From: Mytilus californianus
Taxonomy: Eukaryota > Mollusca > Bivalvia > Mytilida > Mytilidae
Assembly (NCBI RefSeq): GCF_021869535.1
Contig: NW_026262668.1
Coordinates: forward strand, 136,821,635 to 136,885,634
Reading direction: 5' to 3'
DNA: 64,000 bases
Position numbers and translations under genes: made by a program. The notes below the pieces were generated by a model that did no database searches, had not been told where the DNA came from, and worked only from the letters and a program-made list of their open reading frames with translations. Below, piece by piece: positions 51,501 to 60,366 of this stretch (positions are counted from its first letter, which is position 1; each line of letters opens with the position of its first letter).

Positions 51501-51910
51501 CAACTATCCACCAGATTTAAGCAACTATGAACCACAGTATGGCCTTCAACAATGAGAAAAACTCATACTGTATAGTAATCTATAAAGGTCTCTGGAGACA
51601 AAATGTGAAACAATCAAAAATAGAAAACCAAAAGCCTGAATTATGTTTTTATGAATTCATAATGCACATAGGAAAAACATCAGAAGTTAAGCCATGTACT
51701 GAAGTAAGTGGTTGTATATATATTTCTTATAAATTTCTTTTTTAGAATGATGGCTCTTTCGTTTCCGAAATGACGATGATTTTAGGAGTTTGTGCTGGTA
51801 TAATTATAGCAGTGTCGGGTTTCTTTGTATTGATATATTCTTGCTGGAGAAAACACGGATTGAGGAGAATAGACAAGGTTGGATACACACCACTAAGGAA
51901 TCAGGACTGA
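39535..51910 (+). CDS. uncharacterised single-pass membrane protein with a cysteine-rich ectodomain, complete coding region
   Basis: Six coding exons with consistent phases: 39535-40260, 42425-42565, 45448-45501, 47342-47403, 47853-48084, 51746-51910; 459 residues. Residues 1-23 are a signal peptide (MNLNICSVLVLLGLYSSLTV...), followed by a dibasic KR at 30-31. Residues 55-138 are Ser/Thr-rich with several N-glycosylation sites. The ectodomain 142-353 has 14 cysteines (142, 152, 185, 191, 220, 227, 238, 255, 267, 301, 314, 319, 346, 353) and hydrophobic helical stretches. Residues 357-405 are a Thr/Ser/Pro-rich stalk with acidic end GNGDDDN. Residues 414-439 form a transmembrane helix, followed by a 20-residue basic tail with YTPL, a YxxPhi-type sorting motif. 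A type I cell-surface glycoprotein is the clear inference. I do not recognise the family; receptor, adhesion or mucin-like roles are open. Introns 1, 2 and 3 hold tandem arrays and intron 5 several transposons. The 3' UTR has no clear AATAAA; AATTAAAAC near 52121 is a candidate. Confidence 0.85.
40231..40555 (+). repeat. tandem duplication of an exon-intron junction: seven splice-donor copies
   Basis: A unit of about 44 bases, ACAATGTCACCGGATGTCCTATACAAGAG|GTAAGAACTATTCTG, is repeated seven times. It contains the last ~30 coding bases of exon 1 and the 5' splice site. Donor-like GAG|GTAAGA/T sites fall at 40261, 40305, 40349, 40393, 40438, 40482 and 40533 (spacing 44, 44, 44, 45, 44, 51). Only the first joins exon 2 in frame. 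Any later donor keeps or soon meets a stop (TAA at 40306-40308, or a frame shift in exon 2), ending the protein before the membrane anchor. Confidence 0.9.
40570..41470 (+). repeat. degenerate ~180-bp repeats in intron 1
   Basis: About five segments containing CTTGACCAAATCTTTTAAAA, ACACAATGTCATG...ATACAGGTCA and GTTTTTACATTTAC recur at roughly 180-200 base spacing. Diverged and non-coding. Similar in style to 10190-10990. Confidence 0.65.
41570..42400. repeat. family A copies: reversed (41570-41705) and forward (41878-42400)
   Basis: The reversed fragment reads GGTGTGAGTTTTGCTCATTG...AGATAGTTGTCTCATCGGC. Past a G-run (about 41735-41755) the forward copy starts AATAAGGAAATGTGGTATAA and contains CTCCTGACTTGGGACAGGCT and ACAGTGGTGTAACAACACAAC. 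It ends within 25 bases of exon 2 of the membrane-protein gene. Confidence 0.75.
42849..42876. repeat. (AT)n microsatellite
   Basis: An uninterrupted run of about 13 TA units follows CGATATATATAT in intron 2 of the membrane-protein gene. Other short TA runs occur near 18280 and 63718. Confidence 0.9.
43190..44010. repeat. 27-bp minisatellite, about 30 copies, in intron 2
   Basis: Unit CACACATTCTCGTGGTATTT + GAGTTGA, period 27, very uniform, with short one-base-deleted units near 43311 and 43498 that shift the frame. Since 27 is a multiple of three and most frames lack stops, it yields open frames up to 280 codons on the minus strand (nonapeptide CVNSNTTRM) and others on both strands. All lie inside the intron 42566-45447, so I do not call them genes. 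Uniformity suggests recent expansion. Confidence 0.95.
44160..44415 (+). mobile_element. possible LINE/SINE 3' tail with (TTTG)n end
   Basis: The block ends GGGCGCCGTGATTGGCAAATAAAATTTTTGTTTGTTTGTTTG, an AATAAA-type signal next to a short tetranucleotide tail, typical of retroposon 3' ends. Upstream is AT-rich with no recognisable frame. Confidence 0.4.
44805..45190 (-). repeat. interspersed repeat family A, reversed copy
   Basis: Reads, in reverse, the family blocks: CACTACTGTCCCAGATTTAA...GAACGTTCGCCAACATGTTT..., ATTTTGTCATGGGGTTTTC, GTTGAACGTCCTACGTTGGCC, GGATAGGTGCCTCATTATAG. A 32-base segment, GGTTTTCGTCGGTTCCTTTC..., is duplicated at 44900 and 44931. Lies in intron 2 of the membrane-protein gene. 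Confidence 0.75.
45640..46165 (+). repeat. dispersed repeat (AAAGACTGGCCGACTCGG block)
   Basis: Contains GGTAAGCATCTTGCATTAAG, GTCGCGTGTACGACCCAAGC, CAAAGACTGGCCGACTCGG and TCAGCTGCTTTTTGAGCCAG. The CpG-rich head is unlike its surroundings, and the GACTGGCC..CTC/GAGCCAGC words resemble a repeat I recall in mussels. Open frames 45674-45865 and 45893-46168 have no domain. It sits in intron 3. Confidence 0.45.
46525..46860. repeat. ~22-bp minisatellite, about 15 copies, in intron 3
   Basis: Units ATGACATGTCAATAGGAATGG with frequent substitutions. Contains the palindrome GACATGTC in each unit. No coding signal. Confidence 0.85.
48270..49625 (+). repeat. 'ACTACTAGGC' interspersed repeat, long copy in intron 5
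   Basis: Starts AGCTCACCTTGACCAAAGGG, CTTTTCTCGTCACTTGGCG, GAAACTACTAGGCCAAATTT, CCAACCAAGATGGCCGACAT, then four ~170-base segments each with GGAGTTATTGCCC and GATCAGCAA, and ends AAGGTGAGCGACACAAGCTC. Same family as 1570-2870, 50890-51430, 58500-59385 and 63215-64000. A SINE is inserted in it at 48542. Confidence 0.8.
48529..48810 (-). mobile_element. full-length tRNA-derived SINE with perfect 13-bp target duplications
   Basis: Body 48542-48797, minus strand. The head carries GGCCTCAGTGGCCGAGTGG (A box) and GAGTTCGAACCCTGC (B box), a tRNA-like RNA polymerase III promoter. The central part reads GGTGGTTTTCTCCGGGCACT, CCGGCTTCCTCCACC, which I recall as a conserved core of widespread animal SINEs (V-/Meta-type; exact family unverified). 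The tail is GTGGCGTTAAAACAC with AAAAAATCAAAAAATC. Direct repeats GAAAACCGTTATA flank it at 48529-48541 and 48798-48810 without mismatch, so this is a fairly recent insertion into the older repeat. Confidence 0.9.
49625..50167. mobile_element. ~540-bp element with ~38-bp terminal inverted repeats
   Basis: GATTGTTACCTGCAGTTATTG...CGCAAAAT at the left is mirrored by ATTTTGCGGGTAGCAATAAC, TGCAGGTAACAATAATC at the right. Related ends occur at about 48160-48270 (ACCCGCAAAAAGTAACAATAA; GCAGGTAACAATAAC) and 50905 (TTATTGTTACCTGTAACC), so it is a family. Inside is a broken transposase-like frame (49807-50017). Confidence 0.65.
49807..50017 (+). pseudogene. frameshifted transposase-like N-terminal fragment (MULE/ZSWIM3-like)
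   Basis: From ATG 49807 the frame reads MDSNEKDFQSVVGEKFISFQ, TFNDKLQRFKEA and stops at 49923. The neighbouring frame continues LYRSSCKIGAPSKEQTKKEI, RIKDIMYSKLKHT and stops at 50017. The break is at a run of nine T. The pattern VGxxFxSFxxFxxxLxxFK followed by a basic SKL/YxxLKxxC-like stretch resembles the N-terminal region of FAR1/MULE-type transposases and ZSWIM3-like proteins; this is from memory. No catalytic part is present, so it is a dead remnant within the inverted-repeat element. Confidence 0.4.
50165..50900 (-). mobile_element. ~780-bp dispersed element, copy 2
   Basis: Reverse-orientation partner of 38100-38905: AGTACTGAACATCGGATGAC, ACTTGTCTAAGAAAAAAAAT...TTTTTTCTGAGACAAGTTC (hairpin), GACAGGGAATTCAACCTCAC, GCAAGTGCATGGTGGACACT, CGAGATATTCTTCCGCATGC, ATGACCTTCAAGGTCACATC. 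Divergence between copies is moderate with several indels. Located in intron 5 of the membrane-protein gene. Confidence 0.75.
50890..51600 (+). repeat. 'ACTACTAGGC' family remnant followed by a family A copy
   Basis: 50890-51430 carries three GGAGT(T/A)ATTGCCC-type segments of the long repeat but not its start. 51468-51600 starts AAGGAGATGTGATATAGTTGCCAACGAGAC and contains ATGGCCTTCAACAATGAG (family A). The last exon of the membrane-protein gene begins about 145 bases further on. Confidence 0.7.
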
Positions 51911-52254
51911 CTAATATTAGATGATTGATACTTATATCATTATGAAATCAGGCCCAATACATAATTTTCTTTATTCACTGTCGTGTCCTTTTTTTGCCAG
52001 ATTGATTTCCGTGCTAAGATTGAAAATTACTATGAACACTATAAGTCTTATATTTGTTTTTAATTTGTTTTTTATTTTTTACGTTTAACTGATTTCAGGT
52101 ATACAGGTTTCTATTAAAAATTAAAACATTGAGTCTGTATGTGACATTATAATGCAACGGAGAGAAAAACAATGTGTAATTCAATTGTACTCCAGAATCT
52201 GGATTCAACTTAAATATAAAATGTCATAAAACAAATTGAGTTACCCTTAATTAG

Positions 52255-52435
52255 AGAAAACAATACATAACAAGACTAATAGGGGCTACACAAATATGTG
52301 GCAGTACATAACAAGGATAATAGGGGCTACACAAATATGTGACAGTACATAACAAGGATAATAGGGCTACACAAATATGTGACAGTACATAACATGGATA
52401 ATAGGGCTACACAAATATGTGACAATACAACAGAC
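52255..52435. repeat. ~40-bp tandem repeat, four copies
   Basis: Units contain GTACATAACAAGGATAATAGG and GGCTACACAAATATGTG. Follows the 3' end of the membrane-protein gene and may lie in or just past its 3' UTR. From 52440 to 53525 I see no gene; the reverse AATAAA at about 52975 could end an unseen minus-strand transcript. Confidence 0.85.
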
Positions 52436-53734
52436 CACACCAACCAACAGCGGTCCAGATAGTCTGACTTGGTAATTGCACAGAATGTGAATGGGTTACC
52501 TCCCCTTTGCCTATCTAAACCATATATTGTAAAAGTAAAACGCACAATAACGCGTCTGTATCGTGCACTATTTTGAACAAGGGAATAATAGACACATAAT
52601 TTAGAGACAAAAAGTGCTCGCATACAGGAGGTTAATTACATGTAGTGTAGCCACAGCTGTTGGTTACATCTATACCACCGGTCAACAAAACAGAATCATA
52701 ATAACACTCATAAAAGGTTTAATGACATCTCATCATAACATTTAATTGAAATCAGCATTATTGTGAGAGGCCAGTACATTATTCAAAATTGTCAGATCAT
52801 CGGAAGAAAGAACAATTTTAACTCAATTAACTAGTACTAGTATACCAGACATTAAGGCCTAATTGTTGATGAATGATGTAAGAACTTTCCACGAGTTTTT
52901 ACGAAAAACATTATTTCCTTTCAAATCAGAGAATGTCGGAGAACACAAACTATTAATGGTTGTTTTCATTAACTTTTATTAAAACATTGATTTTACAAAA
53001 GTGACAACAAAAAGAAATTTGAATACAAAATATAACAAATTATAACAAACTGTAATTATAAAGTATGACTTTGTATAACATCATCTTTATTATGATACTA
53101 CCAACAAATAATATTGAACAACATGAAATCAAATATTTACAGTAAATTACAATACAGAAGTCATGTTGCTTGTCTGGACTCAGTTACAATGTTATAATCT
53201 GTAGTTAACATCAAGTTCTAGAACTGAGAGAGCAAACAACATACCATGCATCTCCTTATTTAATAAAGATCATTTTAATTAGTTTTGGTTGTGTCTACAC
53301 TTGTCTACTACAGTTCAGGTATACTTGAGTCTTTACGATGATAAAAAACATCTGTATGCGTTAAACAACAATTACAAACAGAAGAGAATTTGCACAAACA
53401 CATGTGTCTACAGTGCGAGATTCTAGAAGAGATAAACTTCAAAGAGTTGTCCATTGAAGTACACTCGGAACATATTTGGAACGTAGACAGACAGGCTATT
53501 TATTGTCAACAAATGATAAAAAAAATAAAATGCTTCGCTGGGGCGCAGCTTGATACGACCGCAGAGGTCGAACCCTGAACAGTTGGGGCAAGTATGGACA
53601 CAACATTCAAGCTTGATACAGCTCTGAATTTGGATTGTTATTAAATATTTGACACAGCATAGGTTTCTGACACAGAAAGAATGTGGTCTAAGAACTTGAA
53701 TTTTTTTAATTTACCTATAATGGTCCAATGTCCA

Positions 53735-55330
53735 AAATCAAAATACATGGTTAGATTCAGCATATCAAAGAACCCCATATATTCAATTTTTGTTAAAATC
53801 AAACAAAGTTTAATTTTGGACCCCAACTTGGACAAACTTGAAAACTGGGCCCATAATCAAAAATCTAAACACATGTTTAGATTCAGCATATCAAAGAACC
53901 CCAAGAATTCAATTTTTGCTAAAATCAAACTAAGTTTAATTTTGGACCCTTTGGACCTTAATGTAGACCAATTTAAAAAACGGGACTTAAAATTAAAAAT
54001 CTAAATACACGGTTAGATTTGTAATATCAAAGAACCCCAATAATTCAATTTTTGATGAAATCAAACAAAGTTTAATTTTGGACCCTTTTGACCTCAATAT
54101 GAACCAATTTGATAGCGGGGCCCACAAATAAAAAATCTAAATTCATGGTTAGATTCAGCATATCAAAGAACCCCATATATTCAATTTTTGTTGAAATCAA
54201 AAAAAGTTTAATTTTGGACCCCAACTTTGACCAACTTGAAAACAGGGCCCATAATCAAAAATCTAAACACATGTTTAGATTCAGCATATCAAAGAACCCC
54301 AAGAATTCAATTTTTGTTAAAATCAAACTAAGTCTAATTTTGGACCCTTTGGACCTCAATGAAGACCAATTTAAAAAACGGGACCCAAATTAAAAATCTA
54401 AAAACACGGTTAGATTTGGCATATCAAAGAACCCCAATAATTCAATTTTCGATGAAATCAAACAAAGTTTAATTTTGGACCCTTTTGACCTCAATATGAA
54501 CCAATTTGATAGCGGGGCCTACAAATAAAAAATCTAAATACATGGTTAGATTCAGCATATCAAAGAACCTCATATATTCAATTTTTGTTGAAATCAAACA
54601 AAGTTTAATTTTGGACCCCAATTTGGACCAACTTGAAAACTGGGCCCATAATCAAAAATCTAAACACATGTTTAGATTCAGCATATCAAAGAACCCCATA
54701 TATTCAATTTTTGTTGAAATCAAACAAAGTTTAAATACTGGACCCTATCTTGGACCAACTTGAAAACTGGGCCCATAATCAAAAATCTAAACACATGTTT
54801 AGATTCAGCAAATCAAAGAACCCCAAGAATTCAATTTTTGTTAAAATCAAACTAAGTTTAATTTTGGACCCTTTGGACCTCAATGTAGACCAATTTAAAA
54901 AACAGGACCCAAAATTAAAAACCTAAATACACGGTTAGATTTGGAATATCAAAGAACCCCAATAATTCAATTTTAGATGAAATCAAACAAAGTTTAATTT
55001 TGGACCCTTTTGACCTCAATATGAACCAATTAGATAACGGGGTCCACAAATAAAAAATCTAAATACATGGTTAGATTCAGCATATCAAAGAACCCCATAT
55101 ATTCAATTTTTGTTGAAATCAAACAAAGTTTAATTTTGGACCCCAATTTGGACCAACTTGAAAACTGGGCCAAAAATAAAAAATCTAAATACATGTTTAG
55201 ATTCAGCATATCAAAGAACCTCATATATTCAATTTTTGCTAAAATCAAACAAAGTTTAATTTTGGACCCTTTGGACATTAATGCAATTTGAAAACTGGAC
55301 CCAAAATTAAAAATCTAAATACACTGTTAG
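53735..55330 (+). repeat. ~130-bp satellite, about 12 units, with higher-order variation
   Basis: Units contain AAAAATCTAAATACATGGTT, AGATTCAGCATATCAAAGAA, CCCCATATATTCAATTTTTG and AAGTTTAATTTTGGACCC. Spacing between CTAAA..GGTTAGATT starts is about 121-141. At least three unit subtypes (ending GGACCAACTTGAAAACTGGG, GACCAATTTAAAAAACGGGA, GAACCAATTTGATAGCGGGG) repeat in an ABC-like order, showing higher-order organisation. It gives spurious open frames of 74-107 codons on the + strand. Confidence 0.9.
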
Positions 55331-55789
55331 ATTCGGCATAACAAATAAATAAATGTGATCAAAGATTTTACAAATCTAATGCGCCATACTGTGCAATTAA
55401 AGATTACTTCTTGAAATTTTTCAATATTTGAAATTTGAAAAAAAAAAAATATTTGAAGAATAATTCTTTTTAATTTCTGAAATCTGAAATGAGAAAAAAT
55501 TGGCCCCCCACAATTTCTTTTTATCCCCCCCCCCCCCCCTTTTTCCCCCCAAAAAATTCTTTCCCTCAAGATATGGTCATAATCTCAATTCAAATTTCCA
55601 ATGGAGTTGGCAACCATAATTACCCATTTAAATTTACCATAGTGCTAACTTAATCTATTTTATAATAGAATTAATAAAAATATAGTGTCAAATCTTTCAT
55701 ATGGATTTTTTTGTAAAAAAAAAAGATGAAAACATTTGCAGATATTTTTACTGGTCTTCCTTTATAAATATGCATTTCTTTAAACATAA

Positions 55790-55985
55790 TTTAAAAGCAG
55801 TGTAAGGGAAGTAACCAAAACGTTGTATTTGGATTACCTCCCTTACACTGTTTTAGATTATCTTTATTGTTCATTAACCATTACTTTATACATAATTTAA
55901 AAGCAGTGTAAGGGAGATAATTTCAATGATGTATTTGATTTATCTCCCTTACACTGCTTTAAATTATGTTTTGAACTAAAGTATT
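55790..55985. repeat. two adjacent hairpins (AAAGCAGTGTAAGGGAG)
   Basis: AATTTAAAAGCAGTGTAAGGGA...TCCCTTACACTGTTTTAGATT (about 55790-55862) is followed by the same inverted pair again (about 55890-55972). Each arm is about 30 bases around a loop of about 30. Probably two copies of one foldback unit. Confidence 0.85.
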
Positions 55986-56341
55986 TGTCCATTAACCAGG
56001 ACAACCTTGTTTTTCCCCCTTTTTTGCCCCTAATTCCTAAACGGTTTGAGCCATAACCCCCCAAAGCAAATCCTAACCATCCCTTTGTGGTATGGAAACT
56101 TGTAGTATAATTTCAGAGAGATCCATACACCGTTCCACAGTTATTGTCTGGAAACTAGAAAATGCTCATTTTTGGCCCCTTTTTGGCCCCTAATTCCTTA
56201 ACTGTTGGTACCATAACCCCCAAAATCAATCCCAACCTTCCTTTTGTGGTATTTAACCTTATGGTCAAATTTCAAAAAGATCCATTCATTTAAACTAAAG
56301 TTAGAGTGCGAAAACCAATATGTATTCGGACGACGACGCCG

Positions 56342-56373
<32 letters not shown>

Positions 56374-56543
56374 CAACGTCATACCAATATACGACCACAA
56401 AATTTTTTTGCGGTCGTATAAAAAGTATAAAAAAAAAATATGTACAGGTTGTAACGATTAAATTCTTTTGGAAAAATGTTTAATTATTGAGCAATGAAAT
56501 TTAATCATATATATTAATCCTGAGTTCATATGTTTCTCTAAGT

Positions 56544-59500
56544 TCAGTATTTCATACAATCAGCACTGGAGTACTGGGTACATTGTGAATTACTGGTCGA
56601 TTCTGTATAACCTGTGGTGTTACTTAATCCAGAACCTAGAATATAAAGCAATAGGCTAAAAACCAAGTATCATCAGTACGACCACTTCTATTTCAGTATC
56701 TTCGTATTCTAAAAATTGTTTTAATTAGTAATTATGTGCCTGGTATCACTTCTTATCAAAGTACTTCTTTGTGAGAGATTGGTTGTCTGTGTGAAAACAT
56801 TTATAAATTGATTAAGTTTGCTGTTTTCGTTCAATAAAAAAGTTACTGCCCAGTTATATAACAGCAAACGGGTAGTGAAATCACCTCTAAATAATCGACG
56901 TCATCGACTATGAGATTTTATATCCAATTGACAGTGTTGTCCATTACACCGATCATGTCATGACAAGACTAGCGTGTTTTATTGCAGGTTGTATTATATA
57001 TAAATACGCGGCTGTCATTCAGTATTCTTTCACATAAAATTTTATTCATATTTTCATATTGAATTATTTTGATATTACATTCATTTTAAATCTGTGTCTT
57101 ACATTGTTGTTTAGGTTTAAGATATCCTGGTGAAGTAAATCTAGAAAAGCGCTTTGGTCGCACGAATGTTTTAATTCATTTACATGTCTGATACAAGCCA
57201 TTTACAAATCTGTAAATCTTTGATTACTTCTTGCACATATTTACCTGTGATTAAGTTGTGTAGATTACAATAGTTTGTTCCAGAGTCCAATACTGCATAC
57301 CAAGTTTCTGATGTAGAGTAACCCTGTAGTGGATAGAAAACACGTTAGGACAAGCCAAAAGTATTTAACTAGTACATAATGAAAAATAGTTAGACAGAAG
57401 CTCCTCTTTATTAAGATAATCTTTTTTTATTTATTGAAAATATTCATCGGTTTAATGTTATTGCAAATCGTACATGTTGTTTTGAAAACCTGTTGTATTA
57501 CTGAATAAATATAAAAGTAAACATCTAATATTACCTCAGTTTTGCAATTCATCCCTGCATCACTAAAAGTAAAAGTCAGATCATCTTTATAATGTTTGCT
57601 AGGAGTTTCGTGTGTGGCTTTTAAGGTGTTGGTGGATTCACTAACGAGCTGAAAATGAAACAATATTTATACACACTATTTACATTTAAAATTTTTAGTA
57701 TATAAATGAGTTAAGAATATTATTGTCTCTAAAACGCTAAAAACATATCAAAAGAGGCAAGATTTTTTGTTTGATTCAATGCACTACCCTTTAACCTCCG
57801 TGAACCTTTAAAATCAGTGTAACACTATTTAAATTTCGACTCGAAATATTATAAATAAAAAGCCCCACATTACCAGTCTTTATTGACAAAGTTATATTCA
57901 TATTCATGTAGTGACTGCAGAAAGCATGTAAAATAGTAATGAATGTCTCACACAATTATACTTCAACTTCACGATCCGCTATATTAAGATGGTCTCTGTA
58001 GTTTGGAGACTACATTGATGCAACAAGTCTATTGATCTTGAAATAAAGGATATCATAGATATATATAAGTCTGCTTTATATATAGACTGACATCTAGAAA
58101 ATGACAAATTGAGAGGATCGTTTGAGAAATTAAAATGATTATAACTTTCCCATTGTTCATTTTCAATTTTTAAGTAGCTACATCCCAGCGGCATCTGCCT
58201 ACATGTCTTCTAGATTAGATAATACGATATTCAAGGAGTGCGTTGCCTATTATATCATTTATGGAGGTTATGTCTTTCTACATAAATTTTGACTGCCCTC
58301 TAAGTCTTGGTATCTACTTCCCAATTGTTCTTACTTTGTATAGACATTTTTCGCCTCCGTTCTTACAATTGTCCGGCCCATTCCATAGTGATATTTGGTT
58401 TCTCAGCTTTGTTTTTACATTATTACACGTCATGGAGGGGAATATCCTAAAAAAGATACAAATAAACAGCGTGAGAGGTAAAAAACTATACACAAAGAAA
58501 CCAGAGGCTCTAAAGAGCCCGTGTCGCTTACATTGGTCTATATGCATCTTCGACAATAGACAGTCTCTAACATTGTGGACTAGACAAGAATTCATGACAA
58601 AAATCTGCTTTTGTTGATCTGATATTGCTGATATTTTTTTTCTTTTAACAGTTTCTCTCCATCATCTTTAGTGTTTGCCCAAAACCTATAAAAGGTTAAA
58701 AATCGTCATTTCACGGCAATCACTCATATCAAAAGTCTACTAACGATTTCTGCAAAATTTGACATATTCGTAGATAATTTTTGCTATATAAAGTGTTGAT
58801 CTATCTTTTTTAGTTTGCAAGATACTAGGCAAAAACGATATCTAAAAACGCAAAAAAATAAGGTAAAAATTGTCACTAAAAAGCAAGAACTCAAATAAGG
58901 AGTCGACTGACGATTTCGATGTTGACTTATTTATAGATATTATCTTACTGATCATTTATTTATCTATCATAATTTTTAAGATAATAGGCAAAAGAGCAAT
59001 AACTTCTATAAGAAGTCATCTGACAGTTTTGATGTAAACATACAATAGGTAGATCTCATCATTCTAAACATTTTTGCTTATGTCAGATCTTCTCTATTCA
59101 TAGTGGTTTCAAGATAATAGACAAAACTTGCATTTTAACCGTATGTTCTATCTTAAGCCATGTTGGCCATGAAGTTTCTTTTCTTCTTCTTGTTTGACAG
59201 GCTGGGTCATCGGACACATTGATCAAACTAGATAATATTACCCTAATGATGATTGTGGCCAAGATTGGTTAAATTTGGCTGAGTTGTTTCAGAGAAGATT
59301 TTTGAAAAATTAACAGACGACGACAGACGACGGACGCCAAGTGATGAGAAAAGCTTACTAGGCCCAAAGTTGGGTCAAAAATTATTTTAACAATTCCATG
59401 TGCGTATGTTTTATAAGCAGGACAATAGAGCATTTAAATAAAAGTGTCATATATAGATAATCCCGAGGGATAAAAGAAAACATAAAACTGAAACCCGTCT

Positions 59501-60366
59501 AGTAAAGATGCACAAACATTCGTATATCAAAACAAAGTACATATGCTAAAAAAAACAATAACTCATTAATTTGAATCCAAACTCTTGTGAAACCAGGTGC
59601 TCTCAAAAGGATTTTAAAAAACTCCCGTGAAATCGTGTCCTCTGGAATAACCCTTGAAGTATTTAAAAAGCAACAAGGTGTACAACTATATATATAATTC
59701 TGGAAAAGTATTGGAACTCCCATATTCAGAAGTCAAATCAAGTACTCTGGAACCGCAAGCATTTAAACTCCAGTACAATCAGATATGAAACTTGGAAATC
59801 TAAAATTATGAGTTGAAAGAAGACAGACAATGTCATCTGCGAAAACAAGGAGCAGCCCCCAAAATAGTGCGTTAGAGATTCAGCAACCACGAATCCCACT
59901 AAACAGTGGAGTAGTCGGTAAGGATAATAACTTTAAAATTGCACAGAAACCTGCTTCACAGATAATATTTCAACTTTCACTCGTCCTTCGAATATTTATA
60001 AATTATTTGATACGAAATATCCCTACAGCAACCTCTTTGAACGAAACGAATTCGAGTTATCTCTCTTTTTTTCTTCTGAAATGGTTATCAAACTCTTAAA
60101 AAAATCAAACTGAAAGAGAAACAAGTTACAGGTCGTCATTACTATACAACAATTTATAGTAGAAATATATCTTACCAATTTACTCTGCATGAAGCATGTA
60201 ATGGATTTGTGGCAGCGAATCCAACAAAAAGTCCTAGGCCGGCTAAAACTACAACTGTTAAGACAACCATCGTTATTTTACAACACAAAGGTATATTCTT
60301 GCAACATGAACCGCAGGATTTAGGCGAATAATCAGTTCCAAGCTTCCGGTATGGTTTACTGCTCAT
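56544..60366 (-). CDS. type II membrane protein with an eight-cysteine extracellular domain, complete coding region
   Basis: Five exons with matching phases on the minus strand: 60176-60366 (donor TTG|GTAAGA), 58335-58446 (acceptor TTTTTTAG), 57535-57648, 57245-57323 and 56544-56635, ending TGA; 195 residues. Residues 1-30 are cytosolic with two cysteine pairs (CGSCC...LCC), a likely palmitoylation patch. Residues 31-52 are one transmembrane helix (ITMVVLTVVVLAGLGLFVGF). There is no signal peptide, so the C-terminus faces outward. The ectodomain has cysteines at 60, 71, 91, 98, 136, 158, 184 and 192 and the sequences WNGPDNCKNGGEKCLY, ATHETP, YKDDLTFTF, ETWYAVLDSGTNYCNLHNL, GSGL and CTQYSSADC. 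I recall this ectodomain pattern from unnamed proteins of molluscs and other invertebrates but know no function. I chose Met at 60366; an in-frame Thr/Met run extends upstream to 60432. The exon 2 acceptor lies about 55 bases from a transposon copy. Confidence 0.85.
58500..59385 (-). repeat. 'ACTACTAGGC' interspersed repeat, reversed copy in intron 1
   Basis: Reads, on the minus strand, from CTTTGGGCC..., GACGGACGCCAAGTGATGAG (complement) through GGAGTTATTGCCC-type segments to CCAATGTAAGCGACACGGGC, TCTTTAGAGCCTCTGG. Same family as 48270-49625. It fills the intron between exons 1 and 2 of the type II membrane-protein gene and ends just before the exon 2 acceptor. Confidence 0.8.
59830..59918 (+). 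other. possible plus-strand first exon, unsupported elsewhere
   Basis: An ATG opens MSSAKTRSSPQNSALEIQQP, RIPLNSGVV and then meets a good donor, GTCG|GTAAGG. It lies within intron 1 of the minus-strand membrane-protein gene. No following exon is visible on the + strand before the window ends. Composition is more protein-like than nearby sequence, but I cannot name it. Chance is likely. Confidence 0.15.

Larger units (their letters stand above)
53530..56425 (+). mobile_element. composite ~2.9-kb repeat element with ATACGACCGCA/TGCGGTCGTAT ends
   Basis: Begins CTTCGCTGGGGCGCAGCTTG, ATACGACCGCAGAGGTCGAA and ends CGTCATACCAATATACGACC, then a short hairpin to TTTTGCGGTCGTATAAAAAG, so an inverted 11-mer marks the two ends. 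Between lie a satellite (53735-55330), two hairpins (55790-55985), two ~180-base segments (GCCCCTAATTCCT(A/T)AAC...), and a (GAC)n run at about 56330-56375. No transposase. I recall similar ends as common in mussel DNA. The class is undetermined. Confidence 0.65.

Noticed and set aside
52327-52623. 98-codon minus-strand frame
   Set aside because: It runs through the ~40-bp tandem repeat and lacks any domain or splice context.
53681-55291. Series of 74-107 codon open frames with a repeated RFSISKNPIYSIF motif
   Set aside because: They follow the ~130-bp satellite units and end at unit boundaries; no start context, and a minus-strand frame is equally open.
60176-60184. Alternative exon 1 end at AGA|GTAAAT (60184) joining directly to the exon at 57648
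   Set aside because: It is in frame but skips the well-formed exon 58335-58446, which fits perfectly with the better donor TTG|GTAAGA and restores the cysteine pattern.
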